Source: Zeus faber (lineage: Eukaryota > Chordata > Actinopteri > Zeiformes > Zeidae). Taken from it: a stretch of DNA of 64,000 nt. The first letter of the stretch is position 1. Every line of letters begins with the position of its first letter. A program made the translations under genes and the position numbers. This document shows, piece by piece, positions 61,300 to 64,000 of the stretch. The notes beneath the pieces were generated by a model. That model ran no database searches and had not been told where the DNA came from. It saw nothing but the letters and a program-made list of their open reading frames with translations. The DNA lies in NCBI GenBank assembly GCA_960531495.1, contig OY482850.1:4895084-4959083 (forward strand), in the 5' to 3' direction.

Positions 61300-62010
61300 T
61301 CCCTTTTATTTATAGTTTATCACGTGAAGCCACAGCAGTCCTCAGTCCACCAGTCCTCTCTCACAAACGTTCACATTTTAACCCATCGGTGGAGGCAGAA
61401 TTTAAGCATGGGTATGATGCAGTCTGTTACTTCTATGAAGTCTTCTCTGCGCACAGGGCTGTTTTTAAAAGAGCCCATAGAGCATGGAGAGGGTGTGGTC
61501 CACCTCTCATCAGCTTGCCGTGCATCAATCCCGGAATGCATTCTGGAGAGTGTGCAGTTCGCACAACCCGATGTTCAGCAGAGATCGGTTGACTTTGACA
61601 AGCTCGGATTTAAGTAAATTGAAAACACTCCAATGAACATTAGGCTTGTCCATTGATAGCTACACAAGGTTCTTCATTCTGTTTTCGGAGAACATATTTT
61701 GCATTCGCTCTCCAATTTCCTGGGCAGTTGTGCGTCCTAGGAACTCCAAGCCTACATACTGGGTTTTCACCTGTCACCCCTCCCAAATCCGGACGTGCAG
61801 GTCCATCTGTTTGGGTTGGAGAGCTTTATTGAGGCTTTCGTCGAACATCATTATGTGACCAGCCTGCCTGGACACCTCTCTGTCACACTAGCACATGAAC
61901 TGTACCAATAGTGTGAGTCCATCGTCCAGTGATCTTCACTTGGAAGATCACTGGATGCAAAAACAATTCTTACCAAGTGTTTCAGGAGAAATCTAACCAA
62001 GCAGTGAAAT
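61300..62010 (-). pseudogene. hAT-like transposase relic, copy 7
   Basis: Shortened like copies 1 and 2: the KCAYLSTFGI region is missing after GACACCTCTCTG at 61882. Confidence 0.55.
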
Positions 62011-62280
62011 CTGAATTTGGCAATTTAAACACATTGTGCCCAATAGAAACCACATCATATGGGCTATAATATGTCTATACAAATCCATGTGTTCATACTA
62101 TTCCATTAATCAATGTTTCATTATGGCTCAATAATTTATTGCATCAATATTCTCAGAAAATGGAGGATTTCAAAAGTCTTACTGTTATTCTTAACAAACT
62201 TAAGGAAAAAGAAAAGTAGAAATAGTAAAAAGAAAAGTTTGTGAGGTTGTTTCAGCTTTAATGATGCAATAGTTCGACCA

Positions 62281-62291
62281 TCCCCTCGGAA
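62281..62291 (+). promoter_or_regulatory. O/E-like motif upstream of OR7
   Basis: TCCCCTCGGAA at -293 from the OR7 ATG. The larger distance reflects the insertion at 62362-62407. Confidence 0.35.
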
Positions 62292-62361
62292 AAATGTATT
62301 TAGAAATACAAAGCAGTTATTGTAATTAGATCCACTGAGAATAACAACCTGAATAAAAATA

Positions 62362-62407
62362 GTGCCTCCAAACAGTAAACATTGGACTGCTGTTTACAGG
62401 TGACTGA
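62362..62407. repeat. Short insertion with inverted repeat in OR7 promoter region
   Basis: About 46 bp (AACAGTAAACATTGGACTGC then TGTTTACAGG) replaces ATGATG at this place in the other units. CAGTAAACA and TGTTTAC form a small hairpin-like inverted repeat. Confidence 0.5.
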
Positions 62408-62573
62408 TAGCTTCATCATCTGTTAAGTTGCACGACTGGTGACAGGGAGATTGAATAAGAGGACTGGTCAATTTTAAGAAGACATTTTTACATGAAATGA
62501 TTTTTAGCAACAGCATATTGACAATTGTAAATTAATTTGATACAGTTTCTTTATATCTACTAAATATACTGAG

Positions 62574-63491
62574 ATGGTTGGTGCTTTGAATGTTACTTAT
62601 CTCACACTTGAAGGGCATGTACAGCTTTTGAAATATAGATATGTCTATTTTTCAATTACACTTGCACTTTTTATTCTCATCATCTGCAGTAATACCATTG
62701 TTTTATATCTCATCTATGTTCATGAGAGCCTTCATGAACCCATGTATATCTTCATTGCTGCGTTGCTGTCAAATGCCCTGTTTGGAAGCATAGCCCTATA
62801 TCCTAAACTTCTTGTAGATTTATTGTCAGAGACTCAAACCATTTCTCATTCTGCTTGCCTCTTACAGACTTTTTTATTGTTTGTGTATGCTGGTTCAGAA
62901 TTCACATTGTTGACAGCGATGGCTTTTGATAGGTATGTATCTATATGCAGACCGCTCCAATATCACAGTCTTGTCAGAACACAAATTGTCAAATTAATTT
63001 TGGTTTTGGCTTGGTTTTGGCCTGCGTGTAAGATTGGAGTTGCAGTCATTTTGGCCAGTATGCTTCAACTATGCAAGTTTAAATTAGAAAGAATTGCTTG
63101 TGACAATTTTTCACTGGTCAAATCAAGCTGTGGGGATATCACCGTTATGCATGTGTATGGACTGGTTGTATTGGCAATCGGTACCCTACCATATTTGATA
63201 TTCATTGTGTTTTCATACACAAGGATACTGATCATTTCCTTGAGAAAGTCAAAGGATTTCAGGAGCGGAGCCCTCCGCACATGCCTCCCCCATTTGGTTG
63301 TTTTCATAAACTTTGGTATCATTATTATTTTTGAAATCATCCAAACGAGAATATCTTCTGGCATACCACATATTGTTCGCATTATTGCATCTATACTCTA
63401 TGTTGTTATTCCACCTGTCTTCAATCCTCTTATTTATGGTTTTAAAATGAAAGAAATTTCTAAACATCTCAAAGCACTGTTGAAGCTGTGA
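62574..63491 (+). CDS. Odorant receptor OR7 (305 aa, intact)
   Basis: Same GPCR layout. Distinct residues are G107, I138, I142, A157, L171, A175, M192, A201, G203, S231 (KDFRSGALRT), and EIIQTRISSGIPHIVR in TM6-loop 3, several of them shared with OR1. The 3' flank is also OR1-like. It is the last receptor in the window; the array may continue to the right. Confidence 0.95.
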   Translation: MVGALNVTYLTLEGHVQLLKYRYVYFSITLALFILIICSNTIVLYLIYVHESLHEPMYIFIAALLSNALFGSIALYPKLLVDLLSETQTISHSACLLQTFLLFVYAGSEFTLLTAMAFDRYVSICRPLQYHSLVRTQIVKLILVLAWFWPACKIGVAVILASMLQLCKFKLERIACDNFSLVKSSCGDITVMHVYGLVVLAIGTLPYLIFIVFSYTRILIISLRKSKDFRSGALRTCLPHLVVFINFGIIIIFEIIQTRISSGIPHIVRIIASILYVVIPPVFNPLIYGFKMKEISKHLKALLKL

Positions 63492-63616
63492 CGTGATTCA
63501 CTAAACCCATTATTCTTGTATACTGAATAGATGAACTATTCAGTGCTCTTTAGAACTTTTTAATTTATATATTTTTTCACCAGCTTTTATCAACTTCTAA
63601 CTTTTTCACATTTTTC

Positions 63617-64000
63617 TTTGATCTATTCATCGTTTTATTTTACGAATTTTAGATTTTTATCTACTGAAAATTTTCTGGATTGCAAATTCACATAGTGAGC
63701 CTGTTTGTTTCATTTTTCTAGTCACTCAAGTTTTTGAAAAATGTTGTAACTTCGCAACCTGATTTCTCAAGTAGATAATAGCTGTATACTTATCGTCAGA
63801 AGGCCACCGACGGTGTTTGCAAGTTTAATTTTTAAATTAGTCAACTAGAACAGTTAAGTCGAATCACTCTCCGACCCACTCTAGCTGATCCAGATGACTG
63901 ACTGAACGCTGACCTGCCGCTGGCAGGGCAAAGGAACATCCTGAAGGACAATGTGTTTGCATCTCTCCAAACCGACAACATTGTACTTTACTGGACCCCC
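63617..64000 (+). repeat. Repeat shared with OR1 3' flank
   Basis: Matches 21757-22170, including CACTCTCCGACCCACTCTAG and CCGACAACATTGTACTTTAC. A short segment (CATTCAAGACACATCGTTAC in OR1) is missing near 63903. Runs off the window. Confidence 0.6.

Noticed and set aside
19029-64000. CRISPR-like or satellite array
   Set aside because: The repeats are 5-8 kb gene-bearing units, not short direct repeats with spacers.

Overview
The window comes from a vertebrate nuclear genome, almost certainly a teleost fish. Single-exon seven-transmembrane odorant receptor genes, split exons of a fanca-like gene, very long (CA)n microsatellites and a fish-typical transposon mix (RTE, L2/Rex1, BEL/Pao, RLE-type HERO/NeSL-like, hAT, MITEs) all point that way. 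There are no prokaryotic operons, CRISPR arrays or obvious tRNA/rRNA genes.

Left part (1-8.3 kb): eight phase-compatible minus-strand exons at 1-81, 188-247, 1204-1309, 1503-1666, 3474-3552, 3720-3854, 4055-4128 and 4333-4557 reconstruct the C-terminal part of a Fanconi anemia group A (FANCA)-like protein. A possible ninth exon lies at 8148-8244. Two (CA)n tracts of 120-129 bp sit almost directly on its splice sites. A nearly full-length but broken RTE-type LINE (about 4.76-7.5 kb) lies upstream, probably in an intron.

Middle part (8.3-19 kb): no confident host gene. It holds LINE relics, a 1.3 kb non-autonomous hAT element with matching ends and an 8-bp target duplication, a MITE, a Ty3/gypsy-like fragment and a ZBED5-like hAT transposase pseudogene.

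Right part (19-64 kb): a direct tandem array of seven intact 305-residue odorant receptor genes on the plus strand (ATGs at 20202, 27867, 35626, 43793, 51962, 57305, 62574). Each repeat unit carries the same passengers: an L2/Rex1-like LINE tail, a decayed BEL/Pao pol region (protease, RT start, integrase), a short putative DNA-transposon segment, and an antisense hAT-like transposase relic about 0.5-1.3 kb upstream of the next receptor. Three consecutive units (OR2-OR3, OR3-OR4, OR4-OR5) also carry, at the identical site inside the Pao integrase relic, a 5'-truncated retrotransposon with an open 897-898 codon frame encoding reverse transcriptase plus restriction-like endonuclease. The same three units share an inserted piece of an eEF1B-family (EEF1B2/EEF1D) coding sequence and a deletion of about 180 bp. 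The other units provide the empty sites. The array therefore records a layered history: old transposons, then eEF1B and RLE-element insertion in one unit, then unit duplication. The receptors probably act as olfactory GPCRs; the transposon cargo is passenger DNA and a substrate for unequal crossing-over.

I did not find a clearly new biochemical system. The most interesting items are the nested, segmentally duplicated retrotransposon with intact ORFs started by an ATG in the flanking DNA, the captured eEF1B fragment, the microsatellite-abutted fanca splice sites, and a conserved O/E-like motif about 250 bp upstream of every receptor.
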